NCBI RefSeq assembly: GCF_965215655.1
Contig: NZ_OZ244111.1
Coordinates: 4,075,532-4,139,531, forward strand
Direction: 5' to 3'
DNA length: 64,000 bases
From: Nioella sp965215655
GTDB taxonomy: Bacteria; Pseudomonadota; Alphaproteobacteria; Rhodobacterales; Rhodobacteraceae
Part shown: piece after piece, positions 34,167-42,742 of the stretch
How positions within the stretch are numbered: the stretch's first letter is position 1
How the letters are laid out: each line of letters opens with the position of its first letter
Notes under the pieces: generated by a model
The model's input: the letters and a program-made list of their open reading frames with translations, nothing else
What the model was told of the DNA's origin: nothing
Database searches by the model: none
Position numbers and translations under genes: made by a program

Positions 34167-34523
34167 ATGTCAGATTTTCTGCCCAAGGAAGTGATGGACG
34201 GCCTGCGCGCCGCACAAAAGAAGGCCGAGCGCAAGCGCAGCCGCCGGTCCGTGCATGTGGGTGATGACGTCTATCCGATCCTGCAATTCGCGGAAGAGGG
34301 CTTTGCGCTGGACGCCGAGTACGCCCCGCATCTGCGGGGATTGGTCGATATCTACGAGGGGCCGAGGCATCTGTATCAGGCCCTGATCGTGGCATCGGAG
34401 ATCAAGGGCGATCTGATGCGCTATGAATTCAAGCGCAACACGGTTGCTTCCGATCATGCACCGCGCGACTTCTATCAGGAACAGGACGCGCCTGTGGCGC
34501 TACTGGACTGGTCGAAACCCTGA
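34167..34523 (+). CDS. Conserved-type hypothetical protein
   Basis: A 118-residue soluble, charged protein beginning MSDFLPKEVMDGLRAAQKKA, with a very basic stretch ERKRSRRSVHVGDD followed by YPILQFAEEGFALDAEYAPH and a C-terminal DFYQEQDAPVALLDW. It has no signal peptide or membrane segment. The pattern of a basic helix then a beta sheet suggests a compact domain, perhaps nucleic-acid associated. AAGGAT precedes the ATG. It is 90 bases upstream of dgcN; I do not know its function. Confidence 0.75.
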   Translation: MSDFLPKEVMDGLRAAQKKAERKRSRRSVHVGDDVYPILQFAEEGFALDAEYAPHLRGLVDIYEGPRHLYQALIVASEIKGDLMRYEFKRNTVASDHAPRDFYQEQDAPVALLDWSKP

Positions 34524-34613
34524 ATTTGGCCTTTGCAACGGTGGCTCAACCCGCTGTAATCGGGATCGAATCGCGCCCTGCACGGCGCAGCTTTCCCATA
34601 GCCGAGGCCCAAG

Positions 34614-35615
34614 ATGATCCAGACCCCATACCTGTTGTTCCTGGGCGACGCGCCCGATCAGCTCGCTGCCAAAGTGGCCCAGGGCATCCGCGACTGGCGA
34701 CCCGACAATGCCGTTGGCCAGTTCCGCATGGAGGGCTGCGGCGCCGATGTGAAGCTGCCCGACATGGATCTTTCCGCCGCGAAAGAGGCCGGGGCCAAGA
34801 CGCTGGTCGTGGGCGTTGCCAACCGCGGTGGCGTGATCAGCCAGGAATGGAAGAAGGTGCTGGTGATGGCGCTGGAGGAAGGGTTCGACCTCGCCTCCGG
34901 CCTGCACAATCTGCTGCGCGATGAGCCCGATCTGGTGGCGGTTGCCGAAGCCACTGGCCGCAAACTGCATGACGTGCGGGTGCCGGACGTGAAATACCCG
35001 ATCGCCAATGGCGTGAAACGGTCCGGCAAGCGCTGCCTTGCCGTGGGCACCGATTGTTCCGTCGGCAAGATGTACACCTCGCTGGCCGTGGATGCCGAGA
35101 TGAAGAAGCGCGGCATGAAGTCGAGCTTCCGCGCCACCGGTCAGACCGGCATTCTGATCACCGGCAACGGGGTTCCCCTCGATGCCGTCATCGCCGATTT
35201 CATGGCAGGCTCCGTCGAATGGCTGACCCCCGACAATGACGACGACCATTGGGATCATATCGAGGGGCAGGGCAGCCTCTTCCATGTGTCCTATTCCGGT
35301 GTGACCATGGCGCTGATCCATGGCGGCCAGCCCGACGCGCTGATCCTGAGCCATGAGCCGACCCGCGCCCATATGCGCGGCCTTCCGGGCTATGACCTGC
35401 CCTCGCTGGAGGCACTGCGCGACACCGCCCTGCCGCTCGCGCGCATTGCCAACCCCGCCTGTCAGGTGGTGGGCATTTCGGTCAACACCGCCGCCATGGG
35501 CGAGGATGAGGCAATGTCCTATCTGGAAGCGACCGAGAAGCGGATGGGTCTGCCTGCCGTTGACCCGTTCCGCCAGGGCGCGGGCCGTCTGGTGGATGCG
35601 CTCGACGCGATCTGA
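34614..35615 (+). CDS. dgcN: D-glutamate N-acetyltransferase DgcN (DUF1611)
   Basis: A 333-residue member of the DUF1611 family. It has a P-loop-like GTDCSVGKMYTSLAVDAEMK, with VGVANRGGVISQEWKKVLVM in the N-terminal half and ILSHEPTRAHMRGLPGYDLP toward the end. Members called DgcN acetylate D-glutamate in marine proteobacteria as the first step of a D-glutamate catabolic route. The adjacent enolase-superfamily gene overlaps its stop by one base, which is the dgcN-dgcA arrangement, so the call is supported by context. Confidence 0.9.
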   Translation: MIQTPYLLFLGDAPDQLAAKVAQGIRDWRPDNAVGQFRMEGCGADVKLPDMDLSAAKEAGAKTLVVGVANRGGVISQEWKKVLVMALEEGFDLASGLHNLLRDEPDLVAVAEATGRKLHDVRVPDVKYPIANGVKRSGKRCLAVGTDCSVGKMYTSLAVDAEMKKRGMKSSFRATGQTGILITGNGVPLDAVIADFMAGSVEWLTPDNDDDHWDHIEGQGSLFHVSYSGVTMALIHGGQPDALILSHEPTRAHMRGLPGYDLPSLEALRDTALPLARIANPACQVVGISVNTAAMGEDEAMSYLEATEKRMGLPAVDPFRQGAGRLVDALDAI

Positions 35616-36577
35616 TGTTGTCCGTTACCGCCGATACCTTCCGGCTGGCGCAGGTCTTCACCATCGCCCGCGGCAGCCGGACCGAGGCTCATGTCCTGAC
35701 CGTCCGCGCCTTTGCGGATGGAGTTGTGGGGCAGGGCGAATGCGTGCCCTACGCCCGCTACGGGGAAACGCTGGACAGTGTGACCGCCCAGATCGAGGGG
35801 CTGCCGGAGGGCATTTCCCGGCAGGATCTGCAGGATGCCCTGCCTGCTGGCGCCGCCCGCAATGCCGTGGACTGCGCCCTGTGGGACCTTGCCGCCAAGC
35901 AGACCGGCGCGCCCGTGTGGCAACTGGCGGGGCTGCCTGCGCCGCGTCCGCTGATCACCGCCTACACGCTGTCGCTCGATACGCCCGAGAACATGCGGGC
36001 CGAGGCCGCGAAACACGCGCATCGGCCTCTTTTGAAGATCAAGCTCGGCACGCCCGACGACATGGCGCGGCTGGAGGCGGTCCGTGAGGGAGCGCCCAAG
36101 TCCCCCATCATCGTCGACGCGAATGAGGGCTGGACGGCAGAGGTCTATGCCGACCTCGCGCCCCACCTGCTGCGCCTCGGTGTGCAGATGGTGGAACAGC
36201 CCCTGCCTGCTGGTTCCGACGACATGCTCGGGGAAATCGAACGCCCCCTGCCCGTCTGCGCCGATGAAAGCTGCCACGACCGCGCCAGCCTGCCGGGGCT
36301 GAAGGGCAAATACGACATGGTCAACATCAAGCTGGACAAGACCGGCGGGTTGACCGAGGCGCTTGCCCTCCGCGCCGCCGCCCGCGCCGAGGGCTACCAG
36401 GTCATGGTCGGATGCATGGTGGGGTCGTCGCTGGCCATGGCCCCCGCTGTTCTGGTGGCGCAAGGGGCCGAGGTGGTGGACCTCGACGGACCCTTGCTGC
36501 TGGCCGAGGACCGCGACGCGCCGCTGGTCTACGACGCCGCCGGAGTGCACCCGGCGAGTGCGGAGTTGTGGGGGTGA
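35615..36577 (+). CDS. dgcA: N-acetyl-D-glutamate racemase DgcA (dipeptide epimerase type)
   Basis: A 320-residue enolase-superfamily protein. The barrel has LLKIKLGTPDDM with the KxK-type acid/base lysine, the metal ligands at VDANEGW, VEQPLPAG and CADESCHD, and the opposite-face lysine at VNIKLDKTGGLTEAL. These are the residues of dipeptide epimerases. In the dgcN-dgcA pair it is expected to convert N-acetyl-D-glutamate to the L form. The ATG at 35615 shares its A with the dgcN TGA stop. Confidence 0.9.
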   Translation: MLSVTADTFRLAQVFTIARGSRTEAHVLTVRAFADGVVGQGECVPYARYGETLDSVTAQIEGLPEGISRQDLQDALPAGAARNAVDCALWDLAAKQTGAPVWQLAGLPAPRPLITAYTLSLDTPENMRAEAAKHAHRPLLKIKLGTPDDMARLEAVREGAPKSPIIVDANEGWTAEVYADLAPHLLRLGVQMVEQPLPAGSDDMLGEIERPLPVCADESCHDRASLPGLKGKYDMVNIKLDKTGGLTEALALRAAARAEGYQVMVGCMVGSSLAMAPAVLVAQGAEVVDLDGPLLLAEDRDAPLVYDAAGVHPASAELWG

Positions 36578-36592
36578 GCGGTGGTTTTGGGG

Positions 36593-36618
36593 TGGTGGGC
36601 TAAAATGCCCGCCCACCA
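36593..36618 (+). terminator. Hairpin after dgcA
   Basis: TGGTGGGC (36593-36600) pairs perfectly with GCCCACCA (36611-36618) around a ten-base loop. It lies 16 bases after the dgcA stop and before the convergent lipoprotein gene. No T-run follows, so it may be a weak terminator or mRNA-stabilising stem. Confidence 0.45.
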
Positions 36619-36626
36619 AACGGTCG

Positions 36627-36890
36627 CTACTGTCCCCACCAGCACTCACCAGTGTCTTGGCGTCGATATTCACCGGGCGGGCAGTCTCCGCTGGAAGACG
36701 ACGTTGACGATGATGTTGAGTTCGGGGTGGTTGATGTCGGAGTATATGTATACACGCACCTTGAGCCGTCCCAGTAGCCAGTCCCACAGTCCGGTGTGCT
36801 ATAGGTTGATGGAAATGGATTGCGGTCCATATTGGAGTCCCCGCAAGCGGTCATCACAAGCATTGAAATTATGGCTAGAATTGCTCGCAT
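36627..36890 (-). CDS. Small orphan lipoprotein
   Basis: An 87-residue protein with lipoprotein-like signal MRAILAIISMLVMTACGDSN (cysteine at residue 16), then a low-complexity linker rich in Thr, Ser and Pro (YTYTPTSTTPNSTSSSTSSS), and a short cysteine-containing tail GDCPPGEYRRQDTGECWWGQ resembling the earlier CGTGYWDGSRC. A strong GGAGGG lies just upstream of the ATG. The G+C is clearly below that of the surroundings. I see no relative; it is likely recently acquired or fast-evolving. Confidence 0.65.
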   Translation of the reverse strand: MRAILAIISMLVMTACGDSNMDRNPFPSTYSTPDCGTGYWDGSRCVYTYTPTSTTPNSTSSSTSSSSGDCPPGEYRRQDTGECWWGQ

Positions 36891-37276
36891 TTTACCCTCC
36901 TCTGTTAGTGCGCGACAAAGCTTATTTAGCTGTTTAAGAATACAATAACCACGCTCTGTACGAGATCAAAGTTTTCGACCCAGTGGTCTGGAGAGAATTT
37001 CTAGCTAAGGGGTCAACATCTCCCGGCGCGGAATCAAGGGCGTCAGCCCGCCGCGCCATCGCCGACGCGCCCCCACGCGGAGGCGATTTGGGTGCCGTGA
37101 GCGCGACGATTGAGGTCGCCCAGGTGTGGCAGAGATAAAGTGTGCTGATCACAGGTCGGATCGCCCCCGCGCGCGTCGTCGATGGTGCGGCTACCGATGC
37201 AATGATTTCCCCTTTCCCCATATGGCCCTCCCCCCATCTTTGCGCTAAGCAATCCCCGCTCGACAGGAGGACCGAC
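36891..37276. other. AT-richer intergenic region before ilvD
   Basis: About 385 bases. The left half (to about 37020) is visibly AT-rich and holds the presumed promoter of the minus-strand lipoprotein gene (the stretch GCTTATTTAGCTGTTTAAGA, 36920-36939). The right half returns to high G+C. A clear CAGGAGG at 37264-37270 precedes ilvD. No gene supported. Confidence 0.45.
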
Positions 37277-39109
37277 ATGCCCAGATACCGTTCCCGCACG
37301 ACCACCCATGGCCGCAACATGGCCGGCGCCCGTGGCCTTTGGCGCGCCACCGGGATGACGGATGGCGATTGGGACAAGCCCATCATCGCGATCGTCAACA
37401 GCTTCACCCAGTTCGTGCCGGGGCATGTGCACCTGAAGGACCTCGGCCAGATGGTCGCGCGAGAGGTCGAGGCGGCGGGTGGTGTTGCCAAGGAGTTTAA
37501 CACCATCGCGGTCGATGACGGTATCGCCATGGGCCATGACGGGATGCTGTATAGCCTGCCGAGCCGCGAGGTCATCGCCGACAGCGTCGAATACATGGTC
37601 AACGCCCATTGTGCCGATGCAATGGTCTGCATCTCGAACTGCGACAAGATCACCCCCGGCATGCTGATGGCGGCCATGCGGCTGAACATCCCCGCGATCT
37701 TTGTTTCGGGCGGGCCGATGGAAGCGGGCAAGATCGACATTGCCGATCTGGAGATGAGCAAGATCGACCTTGTGGACGCGATGGTCGCCGCCGCCAATGA
37801 CAGCTTCACCGACGAACAGGTGCAGCATATCGAGGAAAACGCCTGTCCGACCTGTGGGTCCTGTTCCGGCATGTTCACGGCGAATTCGATGAACTGTCTG
37901 GCAGAGGCTCTTGGTCTGGCGCTGCCGGGCAACGGATCGACGCTCGCCACCCATGCCGACCGCAAGGGGCTGTTCCTCGAAGCGGGCCGCAAGATCGTCG
38001 AGATCGCCAAGCGCCACTATGAGGGCGAGGAAAAGGGCCTGTTGCCGCGTGAGATCGCCACTTTTGAGGCGTTCGAGAATGCCATGTCGCTCGATATCGC
38101 CATGGGCGGGTCCACCAACACCGTGCTGCACCTGCTGGCCATCGCCCATGAGGGCGAAGTGGATTTCACGATGTCCGATATGGACCGGCTCAGCCGCAAG
38201 GTGCCCTGCCTCTGCAAGGTCGCGCCCAACACCGCGAACGTCCATATGGAGGACGTGCACCGCGCCGGCGGCATCTTCTCGATCCTGGGCGAGCTTAGCC
38301 GCGCGGGCCTGCTGCACAACGACTGTCACACCGTGCATTCCAGCACCATGGGCGAGGCGATTGCGAAGTGGGATATCGCGGTGGCGAACAACCCCGAGGC
38401 GGAGAGCCTGTTCAAGGCCGCACCGGGGGGCGTGCGCACGACGCAGGCCTTCAGCCAGTCGAACCGCTACAAGGAGCTGGACACCGACCGTACCAACGGC
38501 GTGATCCGCGACAAGGATAACGCGTTCAGCCAAGACGGGGGCCTTGCGGTTCTGTTCGGCAATATCGCGCTGGATGGCTGCATCGTGAAAACCGCGGGCG
38601 TCGATGCGTCGATCCTGCAATTCACCGGCACCGCGCATGTCTGCGAAAGCCAGGACGAGGCCGTCAGCAACATCCTGACCGGCAAGGTCAAGGAAGGCGA
38701 TGTTGTGGTCATCCGCTACGAAGGGCCACGCGGCGGGCCGGGGATGCAGGAAATGCTCTACCCGACCTCCTACCTCAAGTCGAAGGGGCTTGGGAAAGCC
38801 TGCGCGCTGCTGACCGATGGCCGCTTTTCCGGCGGGACCTCGGGGCTTTCCATCGGGCACGTGTCGCCCGAGGCGGCGGAAGGCGGGGCGATTGGCCTCG
38901 TGCAGAACGGCGACAGGATCGAGATCGACATCCCGAACCGCACCATCAACCTCGCCGTGTCGGACGAAGAACTGGCCGCCCGCCGCGCCGCACAGGAGGC
39001 CGCCGGGTGGAAACCCGCCAAGCCGCGCGCCCGCAAGGTCTCGACCGCGCTCAAGGCCTACGCCGCCCTCACCACCAGCGCCGCCAAGGGCGCCGTTCGC
39101 CAAGTTTGA
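37277..39109 (+). CDS. ilvD: Dihydroxy-acid dehydratase
   Basis: Iron-sulfur enzyme that dehydrates 2,3-dihydroxy acids to 2-oxo acids in valine and isoleucine synthesis. The 610-residue protein begins MPRYRSRTTTHGRNMAGARG, as in E. coli. Cluster cysteines lie in ISNCDKITPGM and NACPTCGSCSGMFTANSMNC, and the late block FSGGTSGLSIGHVSPEAAEG is present. I set the start at ATG 37277 behind CAGGAGG; the open frame upstream is not conserved. dat follows after 15 bases. Confidence 0.97.
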   Translation: MPRYRSRTTTHGRNMAGARGLWRATGMTDGDWDKPIIAIVNSFTQFVPGHVHLKDLGQMVAREVEAAGGVAKEFNTIAVDDGIAMGHDGMLYSLPSREVIADSVEYMVNAHCADAMVCISNCDKITPGMLMAAMRLNIPAIFVSGGPMEAGKIDIADLEMSKIDLVDAMVAAANDSFTDEQVQHIEENACPTCGSCSGMFTANSMNCLAEALGLALPGNGSTLATHADRKGLFLEAGRKIVEIAKRHYEGEEKGLLPREIATFEAFENAMSLDIAMGGSTNTVLHLLAIAHEGEVDFTMSDMDRLSRKVPCLCKVAPNTANVHMEDVHRAGGIFSILGELSRAGLLHNDCHTVHSSTMGEAIAKWDIAVANNPEAESLFKAAPGGVRTTQAFSQSNRYKELDTDRTNGVIRDKDNAFSQDGGLAVLFGNIALDGCIVKTAGVDASILQFTGTAHVCESQDEAVSNILTGKVKEGDVVVIRYEGPRGGPGMQEMLYPTSYLKSKGLGKACALLTDGRFSGGTSGLSIGHVSPEAAEGGAIGLVQNGDRIEIDIPNRTINLAVSDEELAARRAAQEAAGWKPAKPRARKVSTALKAYAALTTSAAKGAVRQV

Positions 39110-39124
39110 GAAGGACCACCAAGA

Positions 39125-39988
39125 ATGACCCGCACCGTCTATGTAAACGGCGAGTATCTGCCGGAAAATGAAGCGAAGGTGTCCATCTTCGATCGGGGGT
39201 TTCTCTTTGCCGATGGCGTCTACGAGGTGACCTCCGTGCTCGGCGGCAAGCTCATCGACTTCGCCGGTCACGCCAAGCGTCTTCAGCGGTCTCTGGACGA
39301 GCTGGAGATGGCCAATCCGATCAACACCGAGGATCTGCTGGAGGTGCATCGCCAGCTGGTCGAGAAGAACGGGATCGTGGATGGTCTGATCTACCTCCAG
39401 ATCACCCGCGGCGCGCCCGATGACCGTGATTTTGCCTTCCCGCCTGCCGACACCGCGCCGACCATCGTGCTGTTCACCCAGAACAAGCCGGGGCTGGCGG
39501 ATGCGCCGCAGGCCAAGGTGGGCATGAAGGTGATCTCGGTCGAGGATCTTCGGTGGGGCCGCCGCGATATCAAGACGGTGCAGCTGCTTTACCCCTCGCT
39601 TGGCAAGATGGCCGCGAAGAAAGCGGGTTGTGACGATGCCTGGATGGTCGAAGATGGGTTCGTGACCGAGGGCACCTCGAACAACGCCTATATCGTCACG
39701 AATGACGGCACCATCGTCACCCGGCAGCTGTCGAACGACATTCTGCACGGGATCACCCGCGCCGCCGTACTGCGCTTTGCGCGCGAGGCCCAGATGAAGG
39801 TCGAAGAGCGTCCCTTCACAATCGAGGAAGCGCAGAATGCGGCAGAGGCATTTGTGACCTCCGCCTCCGCCTTCGTGATGCCGGTTGTGGAGATCGACGG
39901 TCAGCCCGTGGGCACCGGCAAGGTCGGTGAGATCGCCCCGCGCATCCGCGAGATTTACCTGGAGGAAATGCGCAAGGCGGCGATCTGA
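39125..39988 (+). CDS. dat: D-amino acid aminotransferase
   Basis: Class IV PLP enzyme that swaps amino groups between D-amino acids, for example D-alanine and 2-oxoglutarate to give D-glutamate. The 287-residue protein has VNGEYLPENEAKVSIFDRGF and LFADGVYEVTSVL at the N-terminus, the PLP lysine in RRDIKTVQLLYPSLGKM, and GFVTEGTSNNAYIV. It follows ilvD closely. Its nearness to dgcN-dgcA suggests joint handling of D-glutamate, which is inference. Branched-chain aminotransferases are the main alternative. Confidence 0.9.
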   Translation: MTRTVYVNGEYLPENEAKVSIFDRGFLFADGVYEVTSVLGGKLIDFAGHAKRLQRSLDELEMANPINTEDLLEVHRQLVEKNGIVDGLIYLQITRGAPDDRDFAFPPADTAPTIVLFTQNKPGLADAPQAKVGMKVISVEDLRWGRRDIKTVQLLYPSLGKMAAKKAGCDDAWMVEDGFVTEGTSNNAYIVTNDGTIVTRQLSNDILHGITRAAVLRFAREAQMKVEERPFTIEEAQNAAEAFVTSASAFVMPVVEIDGQPVGTGKVGEIAPRIREIYLEEMRKAAI

Positions 39989-40014
39989 GCTGACGCTATT
40001 TCTGATGTGAGAAA

Positions 40015-40038
40015 GGGCCGCGTAGAGCGGCCCTTTTT
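40015..40038 (+). terminator. Terminator between dat and the RhlE-type helicase
   Basis: GGGCCGC (40015-40021), loop GTAGA, GCGGCCC (40027-40033), then TTTTT. It is flanked by AAA on the other side, so it can work for both converging genes. Confidence 0.92.
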
Positions 40039-40040
40039 CG

Positions 40041-41315
40041 TCATGCGGCCGGCTTGCGGCGTTGTTTGTTGCGGCGTGCCTGACGTGGTTTGGCTGGAGC
40101 CTGGCCTTGTCCTTGGCCCCCGCCACCAGACCGGCGGCGGCGTTGCCCCCCACCACCGCGCTTGGGCTTGTCTTCCTTCACCGGTTCCGGGCGGCGGCCA
40201 CTGGCGACGGGGATCGAGATCTTCATGACTTTCTCGATATCCTTCAGCTGATCGACCTCTTCGGCACAGCAGAAGGCAATTGCCTCGCCATCCTTGCCGG
40301 CACGGGCGGTGCGCCCGATGCGGTGAACGTAGTTGTCGGGCACGTCGGGCAGGTCGTAGTTGTAGACTGTACGCACATCGGGGATGTCGATGCCACGCGC
40401 GGCCACGTCGGTCGCCACGAGGATCTTCACCTGCCCGTCCTTGAACGCCTTGATGGCGCGGTCGCGCTGACCCTGGCTCTTGTTGCCATGGATGGAGGCC
40501 GCGTCGAACCCGTCAGCGACCAGCCCTTTCATCAGCTTCTCCGCGCCATGCTTGGTGCGGGAGAAGACGAGGCTCAGCGTATCGGGATGGCGGCGCAGAA
40601 GCTCGCGCAGCAAGGCGGGCTTTTCGCTTTTGGCGATGAAATGGATGCACTGCGTCACCTTGTCGGCGGCTTTACCCGGCGGCGAGACCTGCACTTTGCG
40701 CGGGTTCGTCAGGTAGGTGCGCGACAGTTCTTCCATCTGCTTGGGCATGGTGGCCGAAAACAGCATGGTCTGGCGCGGCGTGCCCAATGCGGGCGCAATC
40801 CGGCGCAGCGCGTGGATGAAGCCAAGGTCCAGCATCTGGTCGGCCTCGTCCAGCACAAGGAACTGGGCCAGGTCCAGCCGCACCGCGCGGCGGTCCATCA
40901 GGTCGATCAGGCGACCGGGGGTGGCCACCAGAATGTCGGTGCCGCGTTCAAGGAAGCGCATCTGCACATTGATCGACTGCCCGCCGACAACGGTGCCAAC
41001 GCGCAGGTGAGAGCCCTTCACATAAGTGCGCAGGTTCTCGGCAATCTGGTTGGTCAGTTCGCGCGTCGGCGCAAGGACCAATGCCTTGACGGATTTGGGT
41101 TCGCGCTTGCCCTGATGGGCCAGCAGATGTTCCACCAGCGGCAGGCCGAAGGCCGCGGTCTTGCCGGTGCCGGTCTGGGCAAGGCCCATGATGTCGTGCC
41201 CGGCCAGCGCAAGCGGGATCGCCTGGTTCTGGATGGGCGTCGGGGTGTCGTAGCCAGCGGATTTAACGGCGGCCAGCAGGGTCGGCGAGAGGCCGAGCAT
41301 ATCGAAATCGAACAA
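40041..41315 (-). CDS. rhlE: DEAD-box RNA helicase, RhlE type
   Basis: A 424-residue ATP-dependent RNA helicase. Motifs in order: Q motif TPIQNQAIPLALAGHDI, AQTGTGKTAAFGLPLVEHLL (I), PTRELTNQI (Ia), VLDEADQMLDLGF (II), SATMPKQ (III), LVFSRTKHGAEKL (IV), ATDVAARGIDIPDV (V) and HRIGRTARAGKDG (VI). The C-terminal tail is Gly/Arg/Lys-rich (KRGGGGQRRRRSGGGGQGQG), typical for RNA-contacting tails of RhlE. It probably aids ribosome assembly or mRNA decay. Confidence 0.93.
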   Translation of the reverse strand: MFDFDMLGLSPTLLAAVKSAGYDTPTPIQNQAIPLALAGHDIMGLAQTGTGKTAAFGLPLVEHLLAHQGKREPKSVKALVLAPTRELTNQIAENLRTYVKGSHLRVGTVVGGQSINVQMRFLERGTDILVATPGRLIDLMDRRAVRLDLAQFLVLDEADQMLDLGFIHALRRIAPALGTPRQTMLFSATMPKQMEELSRTYLTNPRKVQVSPPGKAADKVTQCIHFIAKSEKPALLRELLRRHPDTLSLVFSRTKHGAEKLMKGLVADGFDAASIHGNKSQGQRDRAIKAFKDGQVKILVATDVAARGIDIPDVRTVYNYDLPDVPDNYVHRIGRTARAGKDGEAIAFCCAEEVDQLKDIEKVMKISIPVASGRRPEPVKEDKPKRGGGGQRRRRSGGGGQGQGQAPAKPRQARRNKQRRKPAA

Positions 41316-41647
41316 GGTCTTCCTTTCCGGCGCGATGGCGCGCTCGGGTGTAAACGGATCATGGTTCCCGGAATCGGGAACAGCGAGGGTGCGGTCAGGC
41401 GCTCTGCGAAACGGGCGGATCCCATTGAACCGGCCGGACCGTCAGACCCTGCGTGATGGGGACTGGGAATTCTGTTGTGCCGTGAACGCGGGGGCGACAG
41501 GGTCGCAAGGGGGCGTTCGGCTCACGCGGCCAATGGGCACGGGTGTCACATGTTCGCAATTGCAGCATAAGTCAAGCCTGTTGCCCCTTTTGATTCTCGT
41601 GCCCATGCGATATGTGCGCCGCTGTTCCCAACCAAGAGGACAATATC
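41316..41647. other. Divergent promoter region, helicase / asd
   Basis: About 330 bases without a supported gene. The part nearest asd contains TTTTGATTCTCGTGCCCATG and ends with AGAGGA as ribosome site. An open frame on the plus strand crosses it but has the irregular composition of non-coding DNA. Promoters for both genes must lie here. Confidence 0.4.
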
Positions 41648-42670
41648 ATGGGCTACAAAGTTGCCGTTGTCGGCGCCACGGGTAACGTGGGCCGCGAAAT
41701 GCTGAACATCCTGGCCGAGCGCCAGTTCCCGGTGGACGAGATTGCCGCGCTGGCGTCGCGCCGTTCGCTTGGGACCGAGTGCAGCTTCGGTGACACCACA
41801 CTGAAAACCCAGGATCTGGATACATTCGATTTCACCGGGTGGGACATTGCCCTGTTCGCCATCGGGTCGGACGCGACGAAACAATACGCGCCCAAGGCCG
41901 CCAAGGCGGGTTGCATCGTCATCGATAACAGCTCGCTCTACCGCTACGACCCGGAAATTCCGCTGGTCGTGCCGGAGGTGAACCCCGAGGCCGTCGATGG
42001 CTATGCAAAGAAGGGCATCATCGCGAACCCCAACTGCTCTACCGCGCAGATGGTGGTGGCGCTGAAGCCGCTGCATGACCGTGCGCGGATCAAGCGTGTG
42101 GTGGTCTCGACCTACCAATCCGTGTCCGGCACCGGCAAGGACGCGATTGACGAGCTTTGGGACCAGACCAAGGGCATGTATGTGCCGGGTCAGGAAGTGG
42201 CCCCCAAGGTCTACCCCAAGCAGATCGCCTTCAACGTGATTCCGCATATCGACGTCTTTATGGAGGACGGCTCGACCAAGGAAGAATGGAAGATGGTGGC
42301 CGAAACCAAGAAGATCGTGGACCCCGCGATCAAGGTCACGGCTACCTGCGTGCGGGTGCCGGTGTTCGTGGGCCATTCCGAAGCGATCAACATCGAGTTC
42401 GAAGAGTTCATCGACGAGGATGAGGTGCGCGATATCCTGCGCGAGGCGCCGGGCATTCTGGTGGTGGATAAGCGCGAGGCCGGTGGCTACGTCACCCCGG
42501 TGGAATGCGTGGGCGACTATGCCACTTTCATCAGCCGCATCCGTCAGGACAGCACCATCGAAAACGGCATCAACCTGTGGTGCGTGTCCGACAACCTGCG
42601 CAAGGGCGCGGCGCTGAACGCCGTGCAGATCGCCGAAACGCTCGGCAATCGGGTGCTGAAAAAGGGCTGA
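41648..42670 (+). CDS. asd: Aspartate-semialdehyde dehydrogenase
   Basis: Makes aspartate semialdehyde from aspartyl phosphate, for lysine, diaminopimelate, threonine and methionine. The 340-residue protein has the NADP-binding VAVVGATGNVGREMLNIL, the active cysteine in IANPNCSTAQMVVALKPLHD, VVSTYQSVSGTGKDAIDELW and VRVPVFVGHSEAINIEFEEF. The start at ATG 41648 is backed by AGAGGA. It is followed by a hairpin that also touches the next gene's ribosome site. Confidence 0.97.
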   Translation: MGYKVAVVGATGNVGREMLNILAERQFPVDEIAALASRRSLGTECSFGDTTLKTQDLDTFDFTGWDIALFAIGSDATKQYAPKAAKAGCIVIDNSSLYRYDPEIPLVVPEVNPEAVDGYAKKGIIANPNCSTAQMVVALKPLHDRARIKRVVVSTYQSVSGTGKDAIDELWDQTKGMYVPGQEVAPKVYPKQIAFNVIPHIDVFMEDGSTKEEWKMVAETKKIVDPAIKVTATCVRVPVFVGHSEAINIEFEEFIDEDEVRDILREAPGILVVDKREAGGYVTPVECVGDYATFISRIRQDSTIENGINLWCVSDNLRKGAALNAVQIAETLGNRVLKKG

Positions 42671-42706
42671 GCCGAAAGGCCGCTTGACGACTCGACGAAG
42701 AAGATG

Positions 42707-42740
42707 AACCCTCCTCGCACAACCTGCTTGGAGGGTTTTT
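42707..42740 (+). terminator. Terminator-like hairpin overlapping the next ribosome site
   Basis: AACCCTCC (42707-42714) pairs perfectly with GGAGGGTT (42730-42737) across a 15-base loop and is followed by TTTTT. The right arm GGAGGG is also the only good ribosome site for the gene starting at 42743. So the stem can end asd transcription and, when transcribed through, hide the ribosome site. Confidence 0.6.
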
Positions 42741-42742
42741 CA

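Noticed and set aside
37043..40156. Very long minus-strand open frame (over 1000 codons) across ilvD and dat
   Set aside because: It is the antisense shadow of two well-supported genes. The product is rich in His, Arg, Gly and Asp with no domain pattern, as expected opposite high-G+C coding DNA.
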